A stretch of 64,000 bases of DNA from an uncultured Bacilli bacterium (GTDB lineage Bacteria; Bacillota_I; Bacilli_A; RF39; UBA660). The notes under the pieces were generated by a model that saw only the letters and a program-made list of their open reading frames with translations, was not told the origin of the DNA and did no database searches. The stretch is taken from the NCBI GenBank assembly GCA_934162665.1, contig CAKPJN010000007.1, forward strand, positions 1 through 64,000, read 5' to 3'. This document shows positions 33,402 to 42,069 of the stretch, one piece after another (within the stretch, counting starts at the first letter, position 1; every line of letters begins with the position of its first letter). Position numbers and translations under genes: made by a program.

Positions 33402-34628
33402 CTATATATTTAATTCATCTTCAATTCTCATTAATTGATTATACTTACAAATTCTATCAGTTCTAGACATTGAACCAGTTTTGATTTGACCTAAATCAAG
33501 ACCAACGGCTAAATCAGCAATTGTAGTATCTTCTGTTTCACCACTTCTATGAGAAATTACAGTTTTATAACCATGACTTTTAGCAAGTTCAATAGTCTCT
33601 AATGTCTCAGTAATTGTACCAATTTGATTAACTTTTAATAAGATTGCATTACCAGCTTTCATATCAATTCCCTTTTGTAAACATTCTTTATTCGTTACAA
33701 ATAAGTCATCACCAACTAATTGAACCTTATCTCCAATTTCTAGAGTAACTTTAGAAAATCCTTCCCAGTCATTTTCATCAACAGGATCCTCTATAGAAAT
33801 AATTGGATAAGTATTAATTAATTCTTTATAATAATCAATTAATTCATCTGTTGTTAAAACTCGGTTTTCACCTTTAAGTTCATATTTACCATCATTATAA
33901 AATTCTGATGCAGCTACATCAATTGCATAACACACATCTTTACCAGGTACATAACCAGCTCTTTCCACAGCTTCTGTGATTAATTGAAATCCTTCTTTAT
34001 TACTTTTTAAATCAGGAGCAAAACCACCTTCATCTCCTACACCAGTTGCATAACCCTTTTCATTTAATACTTTTCTTAAACTATGAAAAATCTCTGCTCC
34101 TACTCTTACACGCTCACGAATACTATCACGTTGTGGAATAATCATATATTCTTGAAAATCAAGACTATTATCAGCATGAGCTCCACCATTTATAATATTC
34201 ATCATTGGAACTGGTAAAGTCTTCCCATCACCAATATATTTATAAAGTTCTAAACCCTTACTTTTAGCAGCAGCTTTCATTACAGCCATTGAAATACCTA
34301 AAATAGCATTTGCCCCATATTTACTTTTTGTCTTAGTACCATCAGCTTGTATCATAGCGTAGTCAACCGCTTTTTGATCAAAAGCATCCATTCCAACAAC
34401 AATATCTTTTAAAGGACCATTAACATTTTTTAAAGCATTCAATACACCTTTACCATTAAAACGACTTCCACCATCACGCATTTCTAAAGCTTCTCTTTCA
34501 CCAGTTGATGCTCCGCTTGGCACTGCAGCACGTCCCATAGTTCCATCTTCTAAATAAATATCAACTTCTACTGTTGGATTACCTCTAGAATCTAATATTT
34601 CACGTCCAATTACATTATTTATTTTCAT
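33402..34628 (-). CDS. eno: enolase
   Basis: 408 aa, about 20 shorter than most bacterial enolases. Converts 2-phosphoglycerate to phosphoenolpyruvate. 'GREILDSRGNPTVEV' at the start, metal-binding Asp/Glu in 'AIDVAASEFY', 'SIEDPVDEND' and 'VGDDLFVTN', catalytic Lys in 'LLKVNQIGT', and 'SHRSGETEDTTIADLAVG' near the end. The ATG overlaps murD by 14 bp, with GGAGGC upstream. The short length is due to compact loops; all active-site motifs are present. Confidence 0.98.
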   Translation of the reverse strand: MKINNVIGREILDSRGNPTVEVDIYLEDGTMGRAAVPSGASTGEREALEMRDGGSRFNGKGVLNALKNVNGPLKDIVVGMDAFDQKAVDYAMIQADGTKTKSKYGANAILGISMAVMKAAAKSKGLELYKYIGDGKTLPVPMMNIINGGAHADNSLDFQEYMIIPQRDSIRERVRVGAEIFHSLRKVLNEKGYATGVGDEGGFAPDLKSNKEGFQLITEAVERAGYVPGKDVCYAIDVAASEFYNDGKYELKGENRVLTTDELIDYYKELINTYPIISIEDPVDENDWEGFSKVTLEIGDKVQLVGDDLFVTNKECLQKGIDMKAGNAILLKVNQIGTITETLETIELAKSHGYKTVISHRSGETEDTTIADLAVGLDLGQIKTGSMSRTDRICKYNQLMRIEDELNI

Positions 34629-35982
34629 CTTTTCTTGCCTCCATATTTAAAACATAATTTTTAAATTCTGTACCTCTTATTTCACATTCCTTATATTGAT
34701 CCCATGATGCAGATGCAGGTGAAAGTAAAACAACATCACCACTATCAGAAACATCAACACATTTATCAAATCCATCTTTTAAAAACTCATAAATAAACGT
34801 TGGAATATTAAGAGCTTTTCCAAATTCAAATACTCTATTACGACATTGACCAATCCCAATAATTGTCTTAACATTTTTCATAAAAGGAGTCAACTCATAA
34901 AAATCTTGTCCACGTTCTAAACCACCTAATATTAAAACAATTGGATCCTTAAATGAAGACAAAGCAATTTGTGTACATTTAATATTAGTAGCTTCTGTAT
35001 CATTATAAAATTTAACACCATTAACAGTATCAACATATTCAAGTCTATGTTCAACACCCCTAAAATTCTTTATAATATCGACAATTATATCATTTGAAAC
35101 ATCTAATTCCTTACATACCATAATAGCGGCCATACAATTTTCTATATTATGACTACCAGCTATAAATATATCATCTATATCAATAACTTTCTCATCATAA
35201 TAGTAAATAGCCTCATCCTTTAAATAACAACCATTAATTTCCTTCTTACTAGAAAAATACTTTGTTCTAGATTTAATAGACTTGCTAGACTCTACTACAT
35301 CATCATTTTCAATGTTCAAAATAGCTAAATCATCTGCAGTTTGATTCTTAAACAACTTACATTTAACTCTCTTATAATTATCATAACTTTTCAAAAAATC
35401 AATATGAGCTGGACTTAAATTGGTCATAACCGCAATATTAGGCTTAAACTTATCAAAATTTTCAAGTTGTTGACAAGAAACTTCCATAACAATAATATCA
35501 TTAGATTTTAACTCATCTAAAATACTACAAAATGGATAACCAATATTACCAGCTAAATGAACTCTTTCTCCAAATGCTTTTTTCAAAATATTATAAGTAA
35601 GTGTTGTTGTAGTTGTTTTTCCATTAGTACCAGTAATTCCAATCAAAAACACATCATCTGGTAATAAACGAAATGCCATCTCTGCCTCATTAATAACCTC
35701 TATTCCTAAATCTCTTGCCATCAACACATATTTATGATCAATTGGAACCCCTGGATTTTTAATCAAATAATTAAATGTATTATCTAACAAATTATCAGGA
35801 TGTTCTCCAAATATAAGCTTAACACCCAATTCTCTTAACTCTTTAATTTGAGCAGCATCAAGCTTGCTTTCTTCTTTACCATCATTTAATACTACTTCAT
35901 TACCCCTTTTTACTAAATATTTTGCAGCTGCATACCCGCTTCTAGCCATCCCTAAAATCAAAACTTTTTTATTTTCAAACAT
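34615..35982 (-). CDS. murD: UDP-N-acetylmuramoyl-alanine-D-glutamate ligase
   Basis: 455 aa. Adds D-Glu to UDP-MurNAc-L-Ala, the second step of peptide-stem synthesis. N-domain 'KVLILGMARSGYAAAKYL', P-loop 'GITGTNGKTTTT' (about 114-125), 'SPAHIDFL', 'NDTEATN' and 'DVVLLSPASASWDQY' are typical of MurD. I start at ATG 35982, with GGTGATAAT upstream. It shows that the organism makes peptidoglycan. murD next to eno is unusual for Bacillus-like genomes. Confidence 0.97.
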   Translation of the reverse strand: MFENKKVLILGMARSGYAAAKYLVKRGNEVVLNDGKEESKLDAAQIKELRELGVKLIFGEHPDNLLDNTFNYLIKNPGVPIDHKYVLMARDLGIEVINEAEMAFRLLPDDVFLIGITGTNGKTTTTTLTYNILKKAFGERVHLAGNIGYPFCSILDELKSNDIIVMEVSCQQLENFDKFKPNIAVMTNLSPAHIDFLKSYDNYKRVKCKLFKNQTADDLAILNIENDDVVESSKSIKSRTKYFSSKKEINGCYLKDEAIYYYDEKVIDIDDIFIAGSHNIENCMAAIMVCKELDVSNDIIVDIIKNFRGVEHRLEYVDTVNGVKFYNDTEATNIKCTQIALSSFKDPIVLILGGLERGQDFYELTPFMKNVKTIIGIGQCRNRVFEFGKALNIPTFIYEFLKDGFDKCVDVSDSGDVVLLSPASASWDQYKECEIRGTEFKNYVLNMEARKDENK

Positions 35983-36052
35983 TATTATCACCAATATAAG
36001 TATACTATAAAAAGATAGTTTTAACTACTAAAAATTAAGAATAATAGATATA

Positions 36053-36081
36053 TTGATAACAGTAAGTAAAAATGATATAAT
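36053..36081 (+). promoter_or_regulatory. sigma-A promoter of the FemAB-type gene
   Basis: TTGATA (36053-36058), 17-bp spacer, TATAAT (36076-36081), 24 bp before the ATG. Confidence 0.7.
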
Positions 36082-36105
36082 TAAAAAGATAGGAAAGGGA
36101 TTAAT

Positions 36106-37344
36106 ATGAAAATAGTAACATTAAGTCCAAAAAAATTTGATGAATTTGCTAAAACTCATAAATATAGAAATTATTATCAAACATCTAATTATGGTAATTT
36201 AATGATAAAATTCGGATACAATGTTCATTATTTAGGAATATTAGATGAAAGTGATACTTTAATAGGCGCAACTATAATTTTATACAAAGAAGTATTTATG
36301 GGCAATAAAATAGCTTATGCCCCTCGTGGAATTTTATTTGATTTTGAAAACAAAGAACAAACACTATTACTTAGTGATAAATTAAAACAATTACTAGGTA
36401 AACAAGGTTTTATGTTACTACGAATGGATCCCTATATTATATCTACTATTCGTGATTCAAAAGGAAATATAATAAATTTTAATAATCAAGCAAATATAAT
36501 CCAAGCAAATTTAGAAAGTGCTAACTTTAATTATAAAGGAAAAACACTATATTTTGAAAATGAAAAACCACGTTGGGAAAGTCTAGTATTACTAAACAAA
36601 CATACAGATATTTTATACAAAGAATTAGATAAAAGAACAAGACACAAAATAAAAAAAGCTACTATATCAGGGGTAGAAATAATTAAAGATAATGACACTG
36701 ATCTTAATAAGATATATAGTTTCATAAAAAATAAAAATCATAAACCATTAAGATATTATAAAGAATTAATCAACAACTATAATTGTGATATATATATAGC
36801 TAAATTAAATACTGAAACATTTGTAATAAATAGTAGAAAGTTATATGAAAACGAAATGAATAGAAACGATATTTTAGCCAAAAAGATTCAAAGTCCAAAT
36901 ACAAAAGGAGTCGCAAAAAGAACTATATTAAATGCTAAAATGGAATCAGATAAACTATTAAATATCTATAAAAACAATCTAGTTTTAGCTACTAAATTAT
37001 TAAAAGAAAATCCATCTGGATTAATAGTAGGTGGAGGAATAGTTCTAAATTATGACAATGCTGCTTATTTAATAATTGAAGGATTTGATAAAACATATTC
37101 GTTCCTTAATTCTAATTATTTATTAAAGTGGCAAATGATTTCAGATTACAAACAAAAAAATTACAAATATTTAAATTTAAATGCAGTAGTAGGAGAATTT
37201 GAAAAAGATAACCAATATAAAGGATTAAACGAAATGAAATTAGGATACAAATCTTTAATTACAGAATACATTGGAGAATTTGATATAATTTTAAATAACT
37301 TTACATATGGTATTTATAAAAACTTTAGTAAAAACAAAAAATAG
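36106..37344 (+). CDS. FemAB/FemX-type peptidoglycan bridge aminoacyltransferase
   Basis: 412 aa. Two GNAT-like lobes: 'YYQTSNYGNLMIKFGYNVHYLG' and 'IAYAPRGILFDF' in the first, 'RTRHKIKKATISGVEI' near residue 180 (the FemAB 'R-K-IKKA-KSGV' motif) and 'AAYLIIEGFDKTYSFLNSNYLLKWQMI' in the second. A helical arm (about 245-305) fits FemX-like enzymes. It transfers an amino acid from aminoacyl-tRNA to the stem-peptide Lys to start the bridge. Own promoter and terminator; amino acid not predictable. Confidence 0.92.
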   Translation: MKIVTLSPKKFDEFAKTHKYRNYYQTSNYGNLMIKFGYNVHYLGILDESDTLIGATIILYKEVFMGNKIAYAPRGILFDFENKEQTLLLSDKLKQLLGKQGFMLLRMDPYIISTIRDSKGNIINFNNQANIIQANLESANFNYKGKTLYFENEKPRWESLVLLNKHTDILYKELDKRTRHKIKKATISGVEIIKDNDTDLNKIYSFIKNKNHKPLRYYKELINNYNCDIYIAKLNTETFVINSRKLYENEMNRNDILAKKIQSPNTKGVAKRTILNAKMESDKLLNIYKNNLVLATKLLKENPSGLIVGGGIVLNYDNAAYLIIEGFDKTYSFLNSNYLLKWQMISDYKQKNYKYLNLNAVVGEFEKDNQYKGLNEMKLGYKSLITEYIGEFDIILNNFTYGIYKNFSKNKK

Positions 37345-37370
37345 ATTATGGAAAATGATCTATTTTTTTA
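37339..37370 (+). terminator. terminator of the FemAB-type gene
   Basis: A 10-bp stem with one G-U pair around GGAAA, followed by T7 on the plus strand. It is convergent with the tuf terminator next to it. Confidence 0.75.
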
Positions 37371-37380
37371 TACAAACAAA

Positions 37381-37407
37381 AGAAAAAGTCGATATAATCG
37401 ACTTTTA
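37381..37407 (-). terminator. terminator of the rpsL-rpsG-fusA-tuf operon
   Basis: A 9-bp perfect stem (37398-37406 with 37384-37392), 5-nt loop, then a T-rich run on the minus strand. Confidence 0.8.
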
Positions 37408-37413
37408 ATTTTA

Positions 37414-38598
37414 TTATTCAATGATATCAGTAACATTACCAGCACCAACAGTACGTCCACCTTCACGAATAGAGAATTTAGTACCTTGTTCAAGTGCTAT
37501 AGAATGGATTAAATCAACATCCATATTAATGTTATCACCTGGCATTACCATTTCAGTTCCTTCTGGTAAAGTAATTACACCTGTAACATCAGTAGTTCTG
37601 AAATAGAATTGAGGACGATAGTTGTTGAAGAATGGAGTATGACGTCCACCTTCTTCTTTGCTTAATACATAAACAGCAGCTTTGAATTTATGATGAGGTG
37701 TAACACTTCCTGGTTTAGCAAGAACTTGTCCACGTTCAACATCTTCACGAGAAATACCACGTAATAATACTCCAGCATTATCTCCTGCTTCAGCAAAGTC
37801 TAATTGCTTACGGAACATTTCAATTCCAGTAGCAACAGTTTTTTGAGTATCTTTAATACCAACGATTTCAACTTCATCATTAAGTTTTAATGTACCACGT
37901 TCAACACGACCAGTAACAACTGTACCACGTCCAGTGATAGTAAATACATCTTCAATACTCATTAAGAATGGTTTATCATTATCTCTCTCAGGAGTTGGAA
38001 TCCATTCATCAACAGCATCCATTAATTCATTAATCTTACCAACCCAAGCAGGATCTCCTTCAAGAGCCTTAAGAGCTGATCCACGGATAATTGGAGTATT
38101 ATCTCCATCATATCCATATTCGTTTAATAAGTCACGAATTTCCATTTCAACTAAGTCTAATAATTCTTCATCGTCTACCATATCACATTTATTTAGGAAT
38201 ACAACCATTCTTGGTACTCCAACTTGACGAGCAAGTAAGATATGTTCACGAGTTTGAGCCATTGGACCATCAGTAGCAGCAATAACTAAGATTGCTCCAT
38301 CCATTTGAGCTGCACCAGTAATCATGTTTTTAACATAGTCAGCATGTCCTGGACAGTCTACGTGTGCATAATGTCTCTTATCAGTACTGTATTCAACATG
38401 AGCAGTATTGATAGTAATTCCACGTTCTCTTTCTTCTGGTGCTTTATCGATATTAGCGAAATCAACAGCTTCATTACCATTTTTTCCAGCTAAACATTTA
38501 GTAATAGCAGCAGTAGTAGTAGTTTTTCCATGATCTACGTGTCCAATTGTACCAATGTTAACATGTGGTTTTGAACGATCAAATTTTTGTTTTGCCAT
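37414..38598 (-). CDS. tuf: elongation factor Tu
   Basis: 394 aa, standard length. G1 GHVDHGKT at 19-26, DCPGH and NKCD motifs present, and C-terminal 'FSIREGGRTVGAGNVT'. GTPase that delivers aminoacyl-tRNA to the ribosome. Last gene of the rpsL operon; 80 bp after fusA with ribosome site AAAGGAGG. Confidence 0.99.
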   Translation of the reverse strand: MAKQKFDRSKPHVNIGTIGHVDHGKTTTTAAITKCLAGKNGNEAVDFANIDKAPEERERGITINTAHVEYSTDKRHYAHVDCPGHADYVKNMITGAAQMDGAILVIAATDGPMAQTREHILLARQVGVPRMVVFLNKCDMVDDEELLDLVEMEIRDLLNEYGYDGDNTPIIRGSALKALEGDPAWVGKINELMDAVDEWIPTPERDNDKPFLMSIEDVFTITGRGTVVTGRVERGTLKLNDEVEIVGIKDTQKTVATGIEMFRKQLDFAEAGDNAGVLLRGISREDVERGQVLAKPGSVTPHHKFKAAVYVLSKEEGGRHTPFFNNYRPQFYFRTTDVTGVITLPEGTEMVMPGDNINMDVDLIHSIALEQGTKFSIREGGRTVGAGNVTDIIE

Positions 38599-38678
38599 AA
38601 TTTAATTTCCTCCTTTTAATTACAATATTTATTTTATCTAATAATTGAATAAAATTCAACTATTTTGATACGATTTTA

Positions 38679-40748
38679 TTAATTTCCACTCTTTTTAATT
38701 ATTTCTTCAGCAATATTTTTTGGAACTTCTTCATAATGATCTGGGAACATTACGAATGTTGCTCTACCTTGTGTATTAGAACGTAGGTTAGTAGCATAAC
38801 CAAACATTTCTGAAAGTGGAACCATAGCGCTTAATTTAACAGCATTACCTTGCGCTTCTTGACCAAGTGGTTTACCACGTCTTGAAGTCAAATCACCCAT
38901 TACATTTCCAAAATATTCTTCTGGAGTAGTAACATCAACTTTCATAATTGGTTCAAGTAAAACAGGTCTACATTTATTCTTAGCTTCTTTAAGTGCTAAA
39001 CTAGCAGCTACTTTAAATGCCATTTCGTTAGAGTCTACTTCATGATATGAACCATCATGTAATGTAGCCTTAACATCAATCATAGGATATCCAGCAATAA
39101 TACCTGTTTGCATTGCTTCTTGTAATCCCTTATCAACAACTGGAATGTATTCACGAGGAACAACACCACCAACTACTTGATCGATAAATTCATATCCTTT
39201 ATCTGGATTAGGTTCAAATTTAATCCAAACATGTCCATATTGTCCACGTCCACCAGATTGTTTAATATATTTACCTTCACAGTCTCCCTCTTGCTTAATA
39301 GTTTCACGATAAGCAACTTGAGGAGCACCAACATTAGCTTCAACATTGAATTCACGTTTCATACGATCAACTAATACATCAAGGTGTAACTCACCCATAC
39401 CAGCAATAACTGTTTGACCAGTTTCATGATCAGTATGAACTTTAAATGTAGGATCTTCTTCAGCTAACTTTTGAAGTGCTATAGCCATTTTATCTTGATC
39501 TGCCTTTGATTTTGGTTCAACAGCAAGTTGAATAACTGGTTCTGGAACTACTAAGCTTTCAAGAATAATAGGTTTCTTTTCATCACATAAAGTATCTCCA
39601 GTAGTTGTATTTTTAAGTCCAACTGCAGCAGCAATATCTCCTGTATAAACATCACTAATTTCCTTACGGTTATTGGCATGCATTTGAAGAATACGTCCAA
39701 TTCTTTCCTTAGAACCTTTAGTAGAATTTAATACATAACTACCACTAGATAAATGTCCAGAATAAACTCTAAAGAATGTTAAACGTCCAACAAATGGATC
39801 TGTCATAACTTTAAATGCCAATGCACTAAATGGTTCAGAATCACTAGGATGACGAACATCTTCATCACCATTTAAATCAGTTCCTTTAACAGATTCAATA
39901 TCTAAAGGACTTGGTAAATAATCAACAACAGCATCTAATAATAATTTGATACCTTTGTTACCTAAAGCAGTTCCACACATAACTGGGAAAAATTCTGCTT
40001 TTAAAGTACCTTTTCTAATAGCAGCTTTAATCATTTCAATAGTTACTTCTCCACCATCAAGATAAGTCATCATCATTTCATCATCGAATTCAGCAACTGC
40101 ATCAATTAATTCAGCACGCTTTTCTTCTGCGATATCTTTTAAATCAGCAGGAACTTCAATTTCTTCTGCATTTTCTTGTTGTTGACCATCATAATGATAA
40201 GCTTTCATAGTAACTAAATCAATAACACCATTAAAGTCAGCTTCAGCACCAATTGGCCATTCAATAGGTTTAGCATTAACTCCTAAACGGTCTTTAATTG
40301 TTTTTAAACTATATTCGAAATTAGCACCCATTTTATCCATTTTATTTGCGAAAATAATTCTTGGAACTTTAAATTCAGATGCTTGTCTCCAAACAGTTTC
40401 AGTTTGTGGTTCAACTCCAGCTTGTGCATCAAGTAATGCAACTGCACCATCAAGAACACGAAGACTACGAGAAACCTCAATAGTAAAATCAACGTGACCT
40501 GGGGTATCGATAATATTAAAACGATGTCCCTTCCAATGAGCAGTAGTAGCAGCAGAAGTAATTGTAATACCACGTTCTTGTTCTTGAGCCATCCAATCCA
40601 TTTGGCTTTCCCCATCATGAGTTTCACCAATTTTATGAGTTACTCCTGTATGGAATAATACACGCTCAGTAGTTGTTGTTTTACCAGCATCAATATGAGC
40701 CATGATTCCAATATTTCTTGTCTTTTCTAAAGACGTATCTCTTGCCAT
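38679..40748 (-). CDS. fusA: elongation factor G
   Basis: 689 aa. G1 motif AHIDAGKTT near 17-25, 'DTPGHVDFT', 'NKMDKMGA', and the later domains with 'GRGQYGHVWI' and 'MFGYATNLRSNTQGRA'. GTPase for translocation. 15 bp after rpsG. It lies in the conserved str operon. Confidence 0.99.
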   Translation of the reverse strand: MARDTSLEKTRNIGIMAHIDAGKTTTTERVLFHTGVTHKIGETHDGESQMDWMAQEQERGITITSAATTAHWKGHRFNIIDTPGHVDFTIEVSRSLRVLDGAVALLDAQAGVEPQTETVWRQASEFKVPRIIFANKMDKMGANFEYSLKTIKDRLGVNAKPIEWPIGAEADFNGVIDLVTMKAYHYDGQQQENAEEIEVPADLKDIAEEKRAELIDAVAEFDDEMMMTYLDGGEVTIEMIKAAIRKGTLKAEFFPVMCGTALGNKGIKLLLDAVVDYLPSPLDIESVKGTDLNGDEDVRHPSDSEPFSALAFKVMTDPFVGRLTFFRVYSGHLSSGSYVLNSTKGSKERIGRILQMHANNRKEISDVYTGDIAAAVGLKNTTTGDTLCDEKKPIILESLVVPEPVIQLAVEPKSKADQDKMAIALQKLAEEDPTFKVHTDHETGQTVIAGMGELHLDVLVDRMKREFNVEANVGAPQVAYRETIKQEGDCEGKYIKQSGGRGQYGHVWIKFEPNPDKGYEFIDQVVGGVVPREYIPVVDKGLQEAMQTGIIAGYPMIDVKATLHDGSYHEVDSNEMAFKVAASLALKEAKNKCRPVLLEPIMKVDVTTPEEYFGNVMGDLTSRRGKPLGQEAQGNAVKLSAMVPLSEMFGYATNLRSNTQGRATFVMFPDHYEEVPKNIAEEIIKKSGN

Positions 40749-40763
40749 AATATGACTCCCTTC

Positions 40764-41231
40764 CTACCATCTATAATGTGCAAAAGCTTTATTAGCTTCA
40801 GCCATTCTATGAGTATCTTCACGTTTCTTAACTGCTGCACCTGTACCATTAGATGCATCAATAAGTTCATTGGCTAAATTATCTGCCATTCCTTTACCAC
40901 CACGTTCACGAGAATACTTTGTTAACCATCTAAGAGCTAACGCTTGACTTCTTGCAGGTGTTACTTCTATAGGTACTTGATAATTAGATCCACCAACACG
41001 ACGAGATTTTACTTCAAGTTGTGGCTTAATATTTTCCATAGCAGCATTAAATACTTCTAATGGATCTTTACCAGTTTTTGTTTTTACTTGTTCAAATGCT
41101 TCATAAACTATTGATTGAGCAATTCCTTTTTTACCATCTAACATAATAGTATTTACTAATTTAGTAACAACTTTTGATTTATATATTGGATCTGGTAAAA
41201 CATCTCTTTTAACTGCACGTCTCTTACGCAT
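40764..41231 (-). CDS. rpsG: 30S ribosomal protein S7
   Basis: 155 aa, usual length: 'MRKRRAVKRDVLPDPIYKSK', 'ARSQALALRWL' and 'KREDTHRMAEANKAFAHYRW' are typical. S7 nucleates the 30S head. 33 bp after rpsL. It may also be an autogenous regulator of the str operon, as in E. coli; no target hairpin is obvious here. Confidence 0.99.
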   Translation of the reverse strand: MRKRRAVKRDVLPDPIYKSKVVTKLVNTIMLDGKKGIAQSIVYEAFEQVKTKTGKDPLEVFNAAMENIKPQLEVKSRRVGGSNYQVPIEVTPARSQALALRWLTKYSRERGGKGMADNLANELIDASNGTGAAVKKREDTHRMAEANKAFAHYRW

Positions 41232-41264
41232 TTTTAAATCCTCCCTTCACTATATTTATAAAAA

Positions 41265-41678
41265 TTACTTTTTAGGTTTTTTAGCACCGTATTTACTACG
41301 TCCTTGCATACGATCTTTAACACCAGCTGTATCTAATGTTCCACGAACAATATGATAACGAACTCCGATTAGATCCTTAACACGACCACCACGAATTAAT
41401 ACAACACTATGTTCTTGTAAATTATGTCCGATACCAGGAATATAAGTATCTACTTCTTTTCCATTAGATAAACGAACACGAGCATATTTACGTAGAGCAG
41501 AGTTTGGTTTCTTAGGTGTCTTTGTTCCAACACGAGTACATACTCCACGTTTTTGTGGTGATTTAGTATCTGTAGTTTTCTTCTTTATTGTATTTAAACC
41601 AACACCAAGAACTGGAGCTTTACTCTTTCTTGTTTTATCACTACGATTTTTACGAACTAATTGATTGATTGTAGGCAT
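41265..41678 (-). CDS. rpsL: 30S ribosomal protein S12
   Basis: 137 aa. 'TPKKPNSALRKYARVRLSNG' and 'PGIGHNLQEHSVVLIRGGRVKDL' are the S12 decoding loops. The Lys residues that mutate in streptomycin resistance are the usual ones (K-P-N-S and K-D-L), so no resistance is predicted. The operon promoter and leader hairpin are upstream. Confidence 0.99.
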   Translation of the reverse strand: MPTINQLVRKNRSDKTRKSKAPVLGVGLNTIKKKTTDTKSPQKRGVCTRVGTKTPKKPNSALRKYARVRLSNGKEVDTYIPGIGHNLQEHSVVLIRGGRVKDLIGVRYHIVRGTLDTAGVKDRMQGRSKYGAKKPKK

Positions 41679-41731
41679 AAAATATATCTCCTTTCTTTAC
41701 ACATATCCAGGTGTATCATTTTTCTTTTTAA

Positions 41732-41802
41732 ATAAAACTTTGCATAAGCAAAGAACATTTAAACAGTGTAACTAATATATCATTATACTATGCTAAAGTC
41801 AA
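41732..41802 (-). promoter_or_regulatory. str-operon promoter with attenuator-like leader hairpin
   Basis: On the minus strand TTGACT (41797-41802), 17 bp, TATATT (41774-41779); a TATAAT also lies inside the spacer and could be the true -10. About 25 nt after the start, the leader forms CTTTGC-TTAT-GCAAAG (41748-41753 with 41738-41743) followed by TTTTATTT, an early terminator-like structure, and then a weaker TACAC/GTGTA stem before the ribosome site. Confidence 0.5.
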
Positions 41803-41816
41803 TAGTTTTATAACAA

Positions 41817-41987
41817 TTATTCTTCTATTTTTTGTGTATTATTAGTATTATATATTGGATTTTTTGAATCTTTTTCTATTCCCATTTTATAAGATAATAT
41901 AGCGATTACTAATATAAATAATAACATAACAACGAGAAAAATAATCATTGTATTTAATCCCCAGCCTTTATTATCAAGCTTTTTCAT
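41817..41987 (-). CDS. small single-pass membrane protein, unknown
   Basis: 56 aa, with GGAGGTAAT before the ATG. Polar start 'MKKLDNKGWGLNTM', membrane helix (about 15-35) 'IFLVVMLLFILVIAILSY', and a polar tail. It sits between rpoC and rpsL on the same strand, where Bacillus has the L7Ae-like gene ybxF; this is a different protein. The rpoC terminator separates it from rpoC. Function unknown. Confidence 0.65.
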   Translation of the reverse strand: MKKLDNKGWGLNTMIIFLVVMLLFILVIAILSYKMGIEKDSKNPIYNTNNTQKIEE

Positions 41988-42044
41988 ATATATTACCTCC
42001 CAGCAATCTATTACAATTTTATATCAAATAAATATTTTTGTAAA

Positions 42045-42069
42045 GAAAAAAGAGTAAGTCTCCTTACTC
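42045..42069 (-). terminator. terminator of the rpoBC operon
   Basis: A 7-bp stem (42063-42069 with 42052-42058), 4-nt loop and T6 on the minus strand, starting inside the last codons of rpoC. Confidence 0.8.

Noticed and set aside
37934..38493. Several plus-strand frames across tuf
   Set aside because: They are shadows of EF-Tu in a biased-codon gene.
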